From the NCBI GenBank assembly GCA_021732845.1, contig JAKFUF010000005.1, positions 1 to 64,000 on the forward strand: DNA of 64,000 nucleotides. The letters run 5' to 3'. The notes under the pieces were generated by a model. That model was not told the DNA's origin. It made no database searches and worked only from the letters and a program-made list of their open reading frames with translations. Positions 42,669-53,293 of the stretch are shown one piece after another; position 1 is the stretch's first letter, and each line of letters starts with the position of its first letter. The DNA is from Planctomycetaceae bacterium (GTDB lineage: Bacteria; Planctomycetota; Planctomycetia; Planctomycetales; Planctomycetaceae). The position numbers and the translations under genes were made by a program.

Positions 42669-43625
42669 CTATGTGAACAGTTGCGAGAGGTTGATTGCTT
42701 GCAGCCGCTTGGCCCGGGAGGGGCCGGTACCATCGGCGGGGAAGAGCTTTTCCACGTCCCACAGATCGACGAACACACGTCCGCGGTTCAATTTCAGCCC
42801 GGCCTGCGACACGGCTTCGAGGGCGGAGAGCGGCGGGGGCGAGAAATCCCCCGCGAGCTGAAGCTGGTCCATCATGCCATTGCCCGCACGGGTGGGAATG
42901 ACCGTGCAGCACCGGGCACCGGAGTCGAATGCGAGGACCAGCGAGCGGACGGCCCAGTCGACGCACTCCTCCTGGCGCATGTACGGTGGCTTCAGCAGGA
43001 TGAAGGCTCGAACGGCAATGTCGCGCGCGGCGAGCCACCGCGCGGCGGCAGAAAAATCGTCCGCCGTCATCTGTTTGTTCATCTGCTCCAGGATCTGCGG
43101 GTGGGCCGTTTCCAGCCCCAAGGCGACCTCCAGAGTCGTGGCCCCCGGCAGCAGGCCGCGAAACTCCAGCACCCGTTCGCCGCACAGTTTCGGGTGGTTC
43201 TCGACGATCACCGTGTCGAACGGACGAAGCAATGCCGCAATGGCGGGGTAGTCTTCCGGCGGAATCGCCTGCGGGTCGAAGAAGTTTCCACTGTTGTAAA
43301 GCTTGATCGTCCGGACGGAGTGGCCGCCCTCGCGCTCAAGGCCCAACTGTGACAGGGCATATTCGATTTGTGCCGGGATCGCGCCGACCGGCACACGCTC
43401 ATCCAAGGTCTGCTTCCAGAGGTCGCAATACAGGCAGGTGAAGGGGCATTCGCGGTTGGTCAAGAACAGCGTCGCGACCTCTTCGACGCAGCCATTGGCC
43501 GCGTGCTCGGGTTCAACGAGGAACGCATACGGCCGCCACGGATCGACCGGAGCCTTCGACGGCCGCGCGGCACGGATGACGGCCGTCAGGGAGACTTGGC
43601 TTTCACGGTGGGAGGGAGTTGGCAA
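42669..43625 (-). CDS. Radical SAM protein (RaSEA/Elp3-like group)
   Basis: 318 residues. The [4Fe-4S] motif is Cys60-x3-Cys64-x2-Cys67 in NRECPFTCLYCDLWK. Further features are a KLYNSGNFFDP strand, a VIVENHPKLCGERV strand with ETAHPQILEQMNKQMTADDF, and FILLKPPYMRQEE near 205, giving a partial TIM barrel. It resembles the TIGR01210-type radical SAM proteins related to archaeosine lyase. The start is probably TTG with AGGGGG eight bases upstream; there is no in-frame ATG in the first 170 residues. Substrate unknown; no partner gene adjoins it. Confidence 0.82.
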   Translation of the reverse strand: MPTPSHRESQVSLTAVIRAARPSKAPVDPWRPYAFLVEPEHAANGCVEEVATLFLTNRECPFTCLYCDLWKQTLDERVPVGAIPAQIEYALSQLGLEREGGHSVRTIKLYNSGNFFDPQAIPPEDYPAIAALLRPFDTVIVENHPKLCGERVLEFRGLLPGATTLEVALGLETAHPQILEQMNKQMTADDFSAAARWLAARDIAVRAFILLKPPYMRQEECVDWAVRSLVLAFDSGARCCTVIPTRAGNGMMDQLQLAGDFSPPPLSALEAVSQAGLKLNRGRVFVDLWDVEKLFPADGTGPSRAKRLQAINLSQLFT

Positions 43626-43788
43626 ATGCGAGCCCCCTGCCAGTGTTGTGGAGAGATTTCAGATTTGACGAGTCCGATGTCAGTGGGATTTCAAATCTCA
43701 AATATCTCAAATCTCACGGAATTTTCGCCAGGCAGCCTTCGCTGTCACTTCTGCGTGTCCAGTAACTCATTCAATTCGACATCGCAAA

Positions 43789-43929
43789 AATCCGTGTTTC
43801 ATTTGTGTTCAATCCGTGGCTCTGCCTCTCAACTCCTGTGGAGTGGCGGAATTCGTGGATGCACGCATGGCTCATTGGCCGCAATCAGTGACATCGCCCC
43901 ACGGATGAAACACAGAATGAACACGGATT
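43789..43929. repeat. Inverted repeat of the AATCCGTG family
   Basis: AATCCGTGTTTCATTTGTG...CAATCCGTGG (31 bases) is matched 80 bp away by CCACGGATGAAACACAG...CACGGATT. The right arm ends six bases before the stop of the propeller gene. The rest of the 310-bp gap contains AT-rich direct repeats such as TCTCAAATATCTCAAATC and no gene. Confidence 0.75.
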
Positions 43930-43935
43930 TGATGC

Positions 43936-45363
43936 CTACTGGCTGGCCTCCGTCGCAGGGGCTTCTGCCGCGGGAGCTTCGGTCGCCGGAGCCTCGCCTG
44001 GCATCGGCTCGGGGGGGGCGGGTGGCTCCGCGGACATGCTTTCACCTTCCGGCTCGAACTCCGGATTGATCGGCTGCCGGTCGAGTTCGATGTGCGAGGC
44101 GGCGAAATCACGCCCTTTTTCCCGCAGGCACAGAATCAGGCCGCCAGCGGTGGCGAGGTAGATCCGGTCATTGCGGGAGTTCACCAAGGTCCGGTTGAAG
44201 TCATTCAGGGGGATGGAACCGAGCTTCAGCACCGGAGCCTGGCGCGACAGGACCTGCAGTTGATTGCTTGAACTGCGGGCGTACACCCGGGTGGGGCTGA
44301 CGGCGATCAATTCTTCGGCAGTGCGTTCCCACCAGACCCTGCGGCCGGTCTGGGCGTCGAGGTTGAACATGCCCCCATCCTGCGGCGTCAGAAACACATG
44401 GTCGCCGATCACCACGGGGGCCTTGTGAATCACGGCACCGGAACTGAACTGCCAGGCCGAGCGGCCGTTTGTCGCATTGACGCAGTAAAAATTGAAGTCT
44501 TCCGAAGCCAGCAGCAGCCATTCCTTGGGCACCAGATCTCCGGGCTTTTTCGGGGCCCGATACAAGGCCAGCGGCGCGGACAAGGTGGCGTCCGTTTCGA
44601 ACTGAAACAGAAGCTGCCGGTATTCGGTGGTGACCGAGTACATCGAGCCGTTCTTGCTGGCGAAAGCCACATGGTCGGTCCCGGGGATCGCCGGGGAGGA
44701 GATGGTCTTGTTGGTGCGGTACCGCCACCGCAGAGCGCGGTAGCCCCATTCCGGCATCAGGCCGCGCACGGTCAGGTCGGTGATCGCCCCGTAGTCGAAG
44801 GCGTACATGCTGCCGTCAAGCATGCCGATGAACAGCAGTTCCTTGTCGGTCGCCACGCTGGCGGAGGGGGTGCCCGGCAGGTTGAGTGTCCAGGCGATGT
44901 TTCCCGTCTTCTTTTCGAGGGCATACAGGACGTTGCCGTTGGGGATCAGCACCAGGCCCGGGATCTTGATGCTGCGGGAGATCTCCCCCTTGGTGTCCAC
45001 GCGATAGTCGATTTCATCCGTGAATGCCGGCGGAAACGTGGTCTGGTCGGAGGAACCCAACTGCGTCGCCCACACCCGCCGGCCGGACTCGCTGTCAAAC
45101 GCGGATAAAATGCCGTTGGAACACTGGACGTACACCCGTTCCTCGTCGAGGGTCAGGAACATCACCTTGTCGCGGGTGGAGTTCGTGACGGCGTGACCCC
45201 ACCAGCCCCGTGTCAGCCCAACGCGGTTGAGGATCGCATCCGAGGGGAGCTGCGGGCCGCCCCTCCCCGATTGGGCCGTGGCTGCGGACGGGAATGCCGG
45301 AAGAATCACCGTGGCGACGGCCAGGAGACAAATTGTGGCCAGAGAGGACTTCTTCACCAGCAT
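43936..45363 (-). CDS. PQQ-like beta-propeller repeat secreted protein
   Basis: 475 residues. A signal peptide (MLVKKSSLATICLLAVATVILPAFPSAATAQ) leads into propeller blades marked by repeats such as GRRVWATQLG, VLYALEKKTGNIAWTLNLPG, NGSMYSVTTEYRQLLFQF and GMFNLDAQTGRRVWWE. The C-terminal 50 residues are Pro/Glu/Ala-rich. GGAG seven bases upstream favours the ATG used; another ATG lies two codons before. Such propellers serve as scaffolds or binding proteins in the periplasm. No quinoprotein active-site residues are evident, so catalysis is not implied. Confidence 0.82.
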   Translation of the reverse strand: MLVKKSSLATICLLAVATVILPAFPSAATAQSGRGGPQLPSDAILNRVGLTRGWWGHAVTNSTRDKVMFLTLDEERVYVQCSNGILSAFDSESGRRVWATQLGSSDQTTFPPAFTDEIDYRVDTKGEISRSIKIPGLVLIPNGNVLYALEKKTGNIAWTLNLPGTPSASVATDKELLFIGMLDGSMYAFDYGAITDLTVRGLMPEWGYRALRWRYRTNKTISSPAIPGTDHVAFASKNGSMYSVTTEYRQLLFQFETDATLSAPLALYRAPKKPGDLVPKEWLLLASEDFNFYCVNATNGRSAWQFSSGAVIHKAPVVIGDHVFLTPQDGGMFNLDAQTGRRVWWERTAEELIAVSPTRVYARSSSNQLQVLSRQAPVLKLGSIPLNDFNRTLVNSRNDRIYLATAGGLILCLREKGRDFAASHIELDRQPINPEFEPEGESMSAEPPAPPEPMPGEAPATEAPAAEAPATEASQ

Positions 45364-45712
45364 GGGCATTCTCCGCAACGGCGCGCGAAACCGCGCGCCC
45401 AATGAACTGGCTCCCATCCGCAGGGAGGCAGGCGAGGGTCACTTCAAGTGTGCGCTATGGATTGATCGAAAACCGCCGCCAGGCACCGAAATTGAAAGAG
45501 AACCTTCGCACGGCGACAAGTCGGCAAGACACACAAGATGTGCCGGTCACGCACACCTTATGTGGTTCCAATTCATCATAGACAGCGCCAGAAGCCGCTG
45601 GCCAGAGCGCACTTTCCGGTTTAAAGCGAAATCACGCGATTGGAGATCGACCCGCCGGCCCGTTCGACTTCCACTCCACCGCAATCGAAAATCCGTCATC
45701 GAAAATTGAAAA

Positions 45713-46837
45713 TCACCTCAGCGTCTTGTCAAACAAGACATACGCCTTTTCCCGCATTTCAGGGGGGAAATCGTGGGCGCAGTCCGGATGTTCGATGTGG
45801 AGCGCGTCTGGCTTCCCATGCAACGCGAAGACCTCACGGGCCGCCTTGGCGATCCGGTCCACGCTGTCGGCCTTGAAGTTGTGGTCCTGCAGCGGTGCGA
45901 TGATCAGCACCTGCCGGGGCGCGAGAGTTCCCACCAGTTCATGGAAGTCGAAGGGAATTTCCGCCAGCCGGCCGCGGTAGTCGCGCAGCTTGGGCATGTA
46001 GCGGGTCTGCGTCCAGCCCTTTTCCGGAAGCCACACTTTCTCGTCGCCGCCGTAGTAGTCCAGGAAGGAGTCGAGGCCGCAACTGGAAGCCACGGCCTTG
46101 ATCCGCGGGTCGAAGACACTGGTGTAGACGGCATTGTGACCGCCAAGGGAATGTCCGATGGCCCCGAAGCCACCGCGCTGGACGTAGGGCAGGGATTCCA
46201 GCAGGTCGAGCCCGCGGATGTTGTCCCAGACCGCCTTGAGCGTCCCGCTTTCCCATCCGAGTTGGTGAATATCCGGCTGATACTTGGCCAGCAGCGGATA
46301 GTTGGGGGCCAGGGTCACATAGCCGCGCTCCGCCAGCTCGCTGGCGTACTGCCGGTTCGGCTTGCCACCCACACCCACCACGGTGCCGTGGCCCGTGACG
46401 TTGTCGGTCCCATGCAGACACAGCACGCCCGGAGCGGTTTTCTGCTCGCCCTTCAACAGCGCCTTGGGAATGAGCAGGTAGGCCGGCACGCGCGAGCCGG
46501 GTTCGGACTGATAGGAAATCAACCGCCGCACGTAGGTGCCAGCGTCAAACTCCTCGTCGACCTGCATCTCCAAGGGACACCGTTTCGCCTCACCAGGCAA
46601 CGCCCCCATCACCGCCTGCATGCCGGCCAGAATCTCCGCCCGGCGCTTCTGCCAGTCCTCAACCGATTTGACCGGCAGCGGCGCGCCGTCCGGCCCGCGA
46701 TAGACCAGCAGATTTTCTCGCGGCAACCGCTTTTGCGCGGTTGCCGGTGGTTCGAAACCTGCCAGCGGACCGGCAAGAAAGCCGGTGGACAGGACGATCA
46801 GGGCCAGCGCCCACACGTTTCGAAGCGCATTCGACAC
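45713..46837 (-). CDS. Secreted alpha/beta-hydrolase (acetyl xylan esterase/dienelactone hydrolase-like)
   Basis: 374 residues. A signal-like N-terminus (ALALIVLSTGFLAGPLAG) precedes the hydrolase core: VPAYLLIPKALLKG, the oxyanion strand VLCLHGT near 138 and the nucleophile Ser230 in GAIGHSLGGHNA. A late Asp (APLQDHNFKAD) and His (HPDCAHDFP) complete the triad. The start codon is GTG with GAGGC six bases upstream. It lies about 60 bp downstream of the sulfatase, which suggests joint removal of ester decorations from polysaccharides. Confidence 0.85.
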   Translation of the reverse strand: MSNALRNVWALALIVLSTGFLAGPLAGFEPPATAQKRLPRENLLVYRGPDGAPLPVKSVEDWQKRRAEILAGMQAVMGALPGEAKRCPLEMQVDEEFDAGTYVRRLISYQSEPGSRVPAYLLIPKALLKGEQKTAPGVLCLHGTDNVTGHGTVVGVGGKPNRQYASELAERGYVTLAPNYPLLAKYQPDIHQLGWESGTLKAVWDNIRGLDLLESLPYVQRGGFGAIGHSLGGHNAVYTSVFDPRIKAVASSCGLDSFLDYYGGDEKVWLPEKGWTQTRYMPKLRDYRGRLAEIPFDFHELVGTLAPRQVLIIAPLQDHNFKADSVDRIAKAAREVFALHGKPDALHIEHPDCAHDFPPEMREKAYVLFDKTLR

Positions 46838-46894
46838 AGGTTTGCCTCACTCTCCAAACAGGATGGACGTGGCACGACGTCAATCGAAGAACCA

Positions 46895-48805
46895 TCAAAA
46901 TTCTGTGCGCGTCACCTTGCCGGCGGACTTGATCTCGATCCAATCGATCTCGATGGGTTCGTCCTGCTTGGGCAGGTAGAGGCGAACAATGCCGAGCGGT
47001 CCCGTGGCCGGAACCGCGATGGTGAGTTCCTGCCAGCCGCCGCCCGCCAGCTTGAAGGAAACTGTCTGAGGCTTGTCCCGCGCGCCGCCGGGAAGCCAGT
47101 CGAAGTGCGAAGCCCCGGCAGCGGCCTTGATACGGAGGGTGACAGTGGTGGGGCCGCTGTGCCGAGCAGCCGCAAAGCCGAGAAAGGTTCCCCCGGTCAA
47201 TTGGCTGACCTGCAGGATTCCATTCTTCACATCAGCGGCACAACCCCGCGCCTTCCAGCCCTGCAGCGGATCGGCCGTGGCTGTGCCCGTCGAACTGGCG
47301 CTGTTTTTGGGTGTCGGCTGGCCTTCGAGTTCCGGATGGTATTGCGCGGGGTCGAAGGCGGGATTCGGAACCGGCAGAACCGCCCCGGTCTCGGCGAGGA
47401 ATCTCGATATCAGCGTGTCCAGTTCTTGAACGAGCGCGGGCTGCCGCGCGGCGAGGTTCTGCTTTTCGCCGGGATCCTCGCGGAGATTGAACAGCAGATG
47501 CCGGTGGGCACCGTCGTCGCCACCGTGAAAAATGCGGATGAGCTTCCAGTCGCCACGATGCGTGGAAACAGCGGGCGGGAGCCAGTCGGGGACCGCAGGA
47601 TTGTGGGGGAAGTATTGAAAGATGGCATCGCGGGCCGCATCGTTGCCCTGCAGCACCGGAAAGAGGCTCACGCCGTCGAACTTCTGGCCGTCAGCGGGCA
47701 TGAGCTGCAGGCCCTCCAAGAGAGTGGGATAATAATCTTCGCTCTGAACCAGCGCCGCACTGCGAGTTGCCGCTTTCGTGATTCCGGGCCAGGCGATGAT
47801 ACATGGCACGCGCGTGCCGCCTTCGAACATCGTGGCCTTGCCGCCGCGGAGCGGCCGGTTGCTGGTGGGGACGGTGCCATCCACTTCGCTGTACATGTTC
47901 CCGCCGTTGTCGGCGGTGAAAATGAGGATGGTGTTGTCGCTGAGCTTGAGGCGGTCAAGCGCATCCAGCAGTGTCCCGACCGCGTCGTCCATGCTCTCCA
48001 CCATGGCCGCATAGGTGGGGCAGCGCTGCTGATCGGCGGGGTCGACACGGGCGCGGTGCTTTTCCACCAAAGCCCGCTTGGCATCGAACGGCGCATGCAC
48101 GCTGAACATCCAATAGTTGAGGAAGAACGGCGCGTCCTTGTGCTGCTCCATGAACGCCACCGCCTCCCGCGCCATGCGGTCCTCAAGGTGCTGATCGGGC
48201 ACGTTCGGGTCCGCATCGAAGTCCTTGAACTTCCACGGGGCGACGTAGCTTCCCGCCGGACCGGGGCCGGGATGATGCGGCAGGTCAACCTCGAAACCCT
48301 GCTGCAGCGGCGAATAGGGCTCGGCCCCCAGATGCCACTTGCCGAAGTGTCCCGTGGCATAGCCCGCATCCTGCAGCGACTCGGCCAGCGTGCGATACTC
48401 CACCCGCAGACGCGTGGCGGCCACGGGCATCACCGCCTTCTGGCCGGGAGGTCCGCGCGTTCCCGCCGAAGCCTGCAGCACGACCTGGGGGAGATGGCAG
48501 TTTGGGACCGTGATCCCGGTGCGGGCGGGACTGAGGCCCGTGAGGATGGCGGAGCGCGTCGGCGAACACAGCGGACTGGCGGAATAGGCGCGGGTGAAAG
48601 TCATGCCGCGCCGGGCCAGTCGCTCCAGATTGGGAGTCTGATAGTACCTCGTCTGGCCATACAACGTCGTATCGGCCCAGCCGAGGTCGTCCGCCAAGAT
48701 GAAGACGATGTTGGGTTTCGCCATCGTCCGTGGCTGATCCTCGGCACAGGCCGCCACGCTGGGCACGCACAGCAGGACGAACAGGGCAATGGCAGTTCGA
48801 TTCAT
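46895..48805 (-). CDS. Formylglycine-dependent sulfatase, exported
   Basis: 636 residues. The metal-binding opening [15 protein letters not shown] is at 31-45, and the formylglycine site is Cys80 in [18 protein letters not shown] and TADNGG follow. A signal peptide ends VAACAED, which also fits a lipobox with Cys20. The last 120 residues form an extra beta-rich domain ending in [11 protein letters not shown], probably a carbohydrate-binding or DUF1080-like module. It would hydrolyse sulfate esters of polysaccharides outside the cytoplasm. The esterase gene follows. Confidence 0.92.
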   Translation of the reverse strand: MNRTAIALFVLLCVPSVAACAEDQPRTMAKPNIVFILADDLGWADTTLYGQTRYYQTPNLERLARRGMTFTRAYSASPLCSPTRSAILTGLSPARTGITVPNCHLPQVVLQASAGTRGPPGQKAVMPVAATRLRVEYRTLAESLQDAGYATGHFGKWHLGAEPYSPLQQGFEVDLPHHPGPGPAGSYVAPWKFKDFDADPNVPDQHLEDRMAREAVAFMEQHKDAPFFLNYWMFSVHAPFDAKRALVEKHRARVDPADQQRCPTYAAMVESMDDAVGTLLDALDRLKLSDNTILIFTADNGGNMYSEVDGTVPTSNRPLRGGKATMFEGGTRVPCIIAWPGITKAATRSAALVQSEDYYPTLLEGLQLMPADGQKFDGVSLFPVLQGNDAARDAIFQYFPHNPAVPDWLPPAVSTHRGDWKLIRIFHGGDDGAHRHLLFNLREDPGEKQNLAARQPALVQELDTLISRFLAETGAVLPVPNPAFDPAQYHPELEGQPTPKNSASSTGTATADPLQGWKARGCAADVKNGILQVSQLTGGTFLGFAAARHSGPTTVTLRIKAAAGASHFDWLPGGARDKPQTVSFKLAGGGWQELTIAVPATGPLGIVRLYLPKQDEPIEIDWIEIKSAGKVTRTEF

Positions 48806-48877
48806 GGACGCCGCCTTCAGGCTCGTGGGACTTTCGTGACACAGCCGCCGCATCATGACCCTGCCACCGCCGGTGGT

Positions 48878-51800
48878 TCAAGCCTTTTCCAGCCGCAGCA
48901 GCAGTTCGCCCGTTTCCACCTGCACACCTGGCTTCACCAGCAGTTCGGCAATGCGGCCGTCGGACTCGGCGTAGAGCGTGGTTTCCATCTTCATCGCTTC
49001 CATCGTGATCAGCTTTTGCCCCTGGGTCACGCGGTCGCCCACCTGGCTGGCCACGGCCACGATCATGCCTGGCATGGGCGCGGGCACCTGGAGCGGATCG
49101 TTGGGGTCGGCCTTGGGGCGGGCCTCTTCCTGGGGTTTTTGCGACTTGTCGGTGACAGTCACTTCACGCGGCTGGCCGTTCAGCTCGAAGAACACCTGCC
49201 GCGTGCCGTCGGGGTGCAGGTCGCCGATGGTCAGGAAACGGATGATGAGCGTCTTGCCCGACTCGATCTCGACGGCGACTTCGCTGCCGGGCTCCATGCC
49301 GTACAGGAAGACGTCCGTGGGGAAGACGCCCACATCGGAGTGGGCTTCCTGATGGGCGGCGAAATCCTCGAAGACGCGCGGATAGAGAATGTGCGACACC
49401 ACCTCCTGCGAGTTCGGCGTGCGGCCCAGCACCTTTTCGAGTTGCGTGGCGGTCGCCTGAAAATCAGCAGGCTCGAGGCTCGCGCCGGGGCGGCCGTCGA
49501 CAGCGGGCGTGTCGCGCAGGACCTTCGCCTTCACCTCGGCGGGGAAGCCACCGGGTGGCTGGCCCATCCGTCCGGCCAACAGGTCGATGACCCCTCCGGG
49601 ATAAGCCAGTTCGCGTTCCGCCGTGAGCACGTCCGCCGCCGACATGTTGTTCGCCAGCAGGAACAGCGCCATGTCGCCCACCGACTTGGAGGTCGGCGTG
49701 ACCTTCACAATGTCGCCGAACAACTGGTTGACATCGGCGTACAGGCTGCACAGCTCGGACCAGCGTCCGGAGAGCCCCAGCGAGGCCGCCTGCTGGTACA
49801 GGTTCGTCGCCTGCCCGCCGGGCATTTCGTGCAGGTAGATGTTCGGGTCGTCGGCCTTCATGCCGGTTTCAAACGGGGCATAAAAGTCGCGTGTGGCTTC
49901 CCAGTAATAGGCAATCTGCTTCAGACCTTCGGGGTCGAGTCCCGTGTCGCGCGGGGTGAACCGCAGCGCCTCCACCAGCGAATTGAGGTTCGCCTGCGAC
50001 GTCATCCCCGACATCGGGGCCATCGCCACGTCGGCGATGTCCAATCCCATTTCCGCACCCTTGAGGATCGACGCCCCCTGCACGCCGCTCATGTCGTGCG
50101 TGTGGAAGTGGATCGGGATGCCGATCTCCTGCTTGAGCGTTTTGACCAGCAGCTCGGCCGCGTACGGCTTGCACAGTCCGGCCATGTCCTTGATGGCCAG
50201 GATATGCGCGCCCATCTTCTCCAGTTCCTTCGCCAGCTCCACGTAATACTTGAGGCTGTACTTGGGACGTTTGGGGTTGAGGATGTCGCCGGTGTAGCAG
50301 ATCGCTGGTTCGCAGATCGCGCCTGTCTCGAGCACGGCGTCCATTGCCACCCGCATGTTCGGCACCCAGTTGAGGGCGTCGAAAATGCGGAAGACATCGA
50401 TCCCCGCCTGCGCCGCTTCTTTGACGAAAGCCTGCACGACGTTGTCGGGGTAGTTCGTGTAGCCGACGGCGTTGGACGCCCGCAGCAGCATCTGGAACAG
50501 GATGTTCGGCACGCGCTCCCGCATGTCGGACAGCCGCTGCCAGGGAGACTCGCGCAGGAACCGCATCGAGGTGTCGAACGTGGCTCCGCCCCACATCTCC
50601 AGCGAGAACAACTGTGGGCAAAGCCGCGCGTAGGCTTCGGCAATGCGGAGCATGTCGTAGGTTCGCAGCCGCGTGGCCAAGAGCGACTGGTGGGCATCGC
50701 GGAGCGTGGTGTCGGTGACCATCAGCCCCTTCTGCTCCCGAACCCACGCGCTGAACTTCGCCGCTCCCAGCTCCTTCAGCCGGTCGCGCGTCCCCTTGGG
50801 CAGAGGCTTGGTGACATCCAGCACGGGCACCGGTGCCGGCGCGCGCCTCAACGATTTCGGCTTCTCCTTGATCAGCGGATTCTTGTTGACGATCACATCG
50901 CCCAGGAACGTCAGCAGCTTCGTCGCCCGGTCCTTGCGGGCGGGAAAGTCAAACAGCGCCGGCGTCTCGTCGAGGAACCGCGTCGTGCAGCCACCAGCCA
51001 GAAAGGTGGGGTGCTGGATCAGGTTGATCAGGAACGGGATGTTGGTTTTCACCCCGCGGATGCGGAACTCCTGCAGGCAGCGTTCCATCCTCCGCACGGC
51101 GTCGATCAGCCGCCGGCCGTCGGCGATGACCTTGACCAGCAGCGAGTCGTAGTACGGCGTGACCACCGCCCCGGAAAACGCCGTCCCGGCGTCCAGGCGG
51201 ATGCCCATGCCCGAGGCGGAACGGTAGTGCGTCATGCGGCCATAGTCGGGCATGAACGAATTCTGGGGATCTTCCGTCGTCACCCGGCACTGGATGGCAT
51301 AGCCCGAAATCTGCACGCTCGACTGCGACGGGATGCCGATTTCCGGGTCGCTGAGCGGCGTGCCTTGAGCCACGAGGATCTGGCTCTTCACCAGGTCGAT
51401 CCCCGTGACCTGTTCGGTGACGGTGTGTTCGACCTGAATGCGGGGGTTCACCTCGATGAAGTAAAACTGCCCGCTGTCGGCGTCGAGCAGGAACTCGACG
51501 GTGCCGGCGCATTCATAGTTGACCGCGTTGCCGATCCGCAGCGCCGCCGCGCAGATCCGGTCGCGGAGGGCGGGATCGAGATTGGGCGACGGGGCGATCT
51601 CGACCACCTTTTGATGCCGCCGCTGCAGCGAGCAGTCGCGCTCGAACAGATGCACCAGGTTCCCGTGCTTGTCGCCCAGCAACTGGACCTCAATATGCCG
51701 CGCACGTTCGACGAATTTTTCGACGAAGACTTCGGCATTGCCGAACGCCGTCAGCGCCTCGCGCTGGGCCTGCTCCAAGGCACCGGCCAGCAGTTTCGGG

Positions 51801-52339
51801 TCGCGGACGACCCGCATCCCGCGGCCGCCACCGCCATGGGCCGCTTTCAGGATGATCGGGTAGCCCAGCTTGGCGATCGCCTCCTCGGCCGCCGCGAGAT
51901 CCTTCACGGCCCGTTGAGTGCCGGCCAGCACCGTGACGTTGGCTTTCTGAGCCACCTCGCGGGCGGCGGTCTTGTCACCCAGCCGCTTCAGGGAGTCGAC
52001 CTGCGGGCCGATAAAGATGATGCCGGCATCGGCACAGGCCTGGGCGAAATTGGCGTTCTCGGACAAAAAGCCGTAGCCGGGGTGAATCGCATCCACCCCC
52101 TGCTTCACCGCGACGGCGACAATGCCGGGGATGTCGAGATAGGCCCGGATCGGCTCGCCAATCTTGCCCACTTCATACGCTTCGTCCGCCTTGAAGCGAT
52201 GCAGCGCGTAACGGTCTTCGTGCGAATACACCGCCACGGTGCGGATGCCCAGTTCGTGGGCACTGCGAAACACACGGATGGCAATTTCGCCACGGTTGGC
52301 GACAAGCAGTTTGCGGATTGGGGGCATCGGCGGGGACAC
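48878..52339 (-). CDS. pyc: Pyruvate carboxylase
   Basis: 1153 residues, full length. Biotin carboxylase (IRKLLVANRGEIAIRVFRSAHELG; ATP-grasp KAAHGGGGRGMR), carboxyltransferase (VTDTTLRDAHQSLLATRLRTYD near 550 and FHTHDMSG near 745), the PYC/OADA linker domain, and a C-terminal biotinyl domain with the biotin Lys in EAMKMETT are all present. It makes oxaloacetate from pyruvate, bicarbonate and ATP. The GTG start gives MSPPMPPIRK; an ATG four codons later is equally good. It lies about 70 bp before the sulfatase start, but functional linkage is doubtful. Confidence 0.95.
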   Translation of the reverse strand: MSPPMPPIRKLLVANRGEIAIRVFRSAHELGIRTVAVYSHEDRYALHRFKADEAYEVGKIGEPIRAYLDIPGIVAVAVKQGVDAIHPGYGFLSENANFAQACADAGIIFIGPQVDSLKRLGDKTAAREVAQKANVTVLAGTQRAVKDLAAAEEAIAKLGYPIILKAAHGGGGRGMRVVRDPKLLAGALEQAQREALTAFGNAEVFVEKFVERARHIEVQLLGDKHGNLVHLFERDCSLQRRHQKVVEIAPSPNLDPALRDRICAAALRIGNAVNYECAGTVEFLLDADSGQFYFIEVNPRIQVEHTVTEQVTGIDLVKSQILVAQGTPLSDPEIGIPSQSSVQISGYAIQCRVTTEDPQNSFMPDYGRMTHYRSASGMGIRLDAGTAFSGAVVTPYYDSLLVKVIADGRRLIDAVRRMERCLQEFRIRGVKTNIPFLINLIQHPTFLAGGCTTRFLDETPALFDFPARKDRATKLLTFLGDVIVNKNPLIKEKPKSLRRAPAPVPVLDVTKPLPKGTRDRLKELGAAKFSAWVREQKGLMVTDTTLRDAHQSLLATRLRTYDMLRIAEAYARLCPQLFSLEMWGGATFDTSMRFLRESPWQRLSDMRERVPNILFQMLLRASNAVGYTNYPDNVVQAFVKEAAQAGIDVFRIFDALNWVPNMRVAMDAVLETGAICEPAICYTGDILNPKRPKYSLKYYVELAKELEKMGAHILAIKDMAGLCKPYAAELLVKTLKQEIGIPIHFHTHDMSGVQGASILKGAEMGLDIADVAMAPMSGMTSQANLNSLVEALRFTPRDTGLDPEGLKQIAYYWEATRDFYAPFETGMKADDPNIYLHEMPGGQATNLYQQAASLGLSGRWSELCSLYADVNQLFGDIVKVTPTSKSVGDMALFLLANNMSAADVLTAERELAYPGGVIDLLAGRMGQPPGGFPAEVKAKVLRDTPAVDGRPGASLEPADFQATATQLEKVLGRTPNSQEVVSHILYPRVFEDFAAHQEAHSDVGVFPTDVFLYGMEPGSEVAVEIESGKTLIIRFLTIGDLHPDGTRQVFFELNGQPREVTVTDKSQKPQEEARPKADPNDPLQVPAPMPGMIVAVASQVGDRVTQGQKLITMEAMKMETTLYAESDGRIAELLVKPGVQVETGELLLRLEKA

Positions 52340-53012
52340 AAAAAGAGACGCACGGGACGGCTGGCTTGATGAGGATCAGGCCGCGGCGGACCAATGTAAC
52401 ACCACGGGCCGCCGCGCGGGAAGCACCACCGCATGACACCCGCCGGAAACCGCCGTCGCCGGCGCGAGCCGTCCGGTGATGAATCTCCCACTTCGTGGGG
52501 ATTCACCAGAGGGCTTGCGCCCGGCCGCTACTTTCAGTGCCCCGTGTCGGTCGTGCGACACTGCAACCCCACTGAGCTTGCCTCAGTGGATTCGGGCCTC
52601 TGCACTACGTCAATCGCCGGCGTGCGGCGTAGTGCGGTGGCCCGAATCCACCGAGACAAGCTCGGCGGGGAGGCGCGGTGTTCAATGTCCCGCGCGCCAA
52701 CCCCGGATGGTCCTGTCACGATCGCCGCCACCCACGACCATCACATGCGTGGCAAGGACCGGTTGCGGCGGCCGTGAGTCACAAAGTAGGCGAGTCACTC
52801 CGTGAATCGAACCCGACCGGAGTGACTCGGCGACTTTGTATTGCCTCTCGCTCTGCGAGAGGCACGGCGGTCCGGCGATGGCAAGGACCGATTAAACCGA
52901 CAGGCCCGCAACTCCGGTGGTAAACTGGCCTTTGCCCTACGCCGCGCGCACCGTTATCCGACGTAGTGCATAGGCCCGAATCCAACCCGACGAGCGGGGT
53001 GGGGCAAAAATC
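52340..53012. repeat. Palindrome-rich intergenic region
   Basis: No gene in the ~970 bp between pyc and yraN. Two large inverted repeats are visible: about 52575-52673 (GTGGATTCGGGCC and CTGCACTACG matched by CGTAGTGC and GGCCCGAATCCAC) and 52782-52838 (CAAAGTAGGCGAGTCACTC matched by GAGTGACTCGGCGACTTTG). A truncated relative of the first (CGTAGTGCATAGGCCCGAATCC) recurs near 52961-52983, next to the MITE-like element. Confidence 0.75.
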
Positions 53013-53293
53013 CTCGTTGTTACACACAAGTTGCCGACATCGGGGATTTCATGGTGCCGACCCACAGGGCGACGTGGCGGGAGGGCGAGGCTCCTGCCGA
53101 GCCGCGAGCAAAAAAACACACGGTCTTTACGGCGAATCTGGCCCCGTTCGTGAGGGACAGGCGGCGAGAAGCGGGCACGCACTGTTGACCGCGGCTCAGC
53201 AGGAGCTTCGCCCTCCCGCCACGTCGACATAGAATCAAACCCTACCACTTGCCGCGTGGCCGATGCCCCTGTCGACTTGTGTGTAACAACGAG
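53013..53293. mobile_element. MITE-like element, copy 1, with perfect 19-bp terminal inverted repeats
   Basis: 281 bp. The ends are CTCGTTGTTACACACAAGT and its exact complement. Both sides are flanked by the same 10 bases, GGCAAAAATC (53003-53012 and 53294-53303), as expected of a target-site duplication. The interior (53071-53226) is a long imperfect hairpin beginning GACGTGGCGGGAGGGCGAGG and ending in its complement. No transposase is encoded. A second copy in opposite orientation lies near 59.5 kb. Confidence 0.82.

Noticed and set aside
45773-52369. A 2198-codon open frame on the plus strand opposite pyc, the sulfatase and the esterase
   Set aside because: It is antisense to three well-conserved genes. 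Its protein shows no domain and has the His/Gln/Gly/Val-rich composition of a GC-rich shadow frame, so it is an artefact of third-position bias.
52433-53232. Small frames between pyc and yraN
   Set aside because: They lie over palindromes and the MITE-like element; similar peptides appear in both strands and in the second copy of the element.
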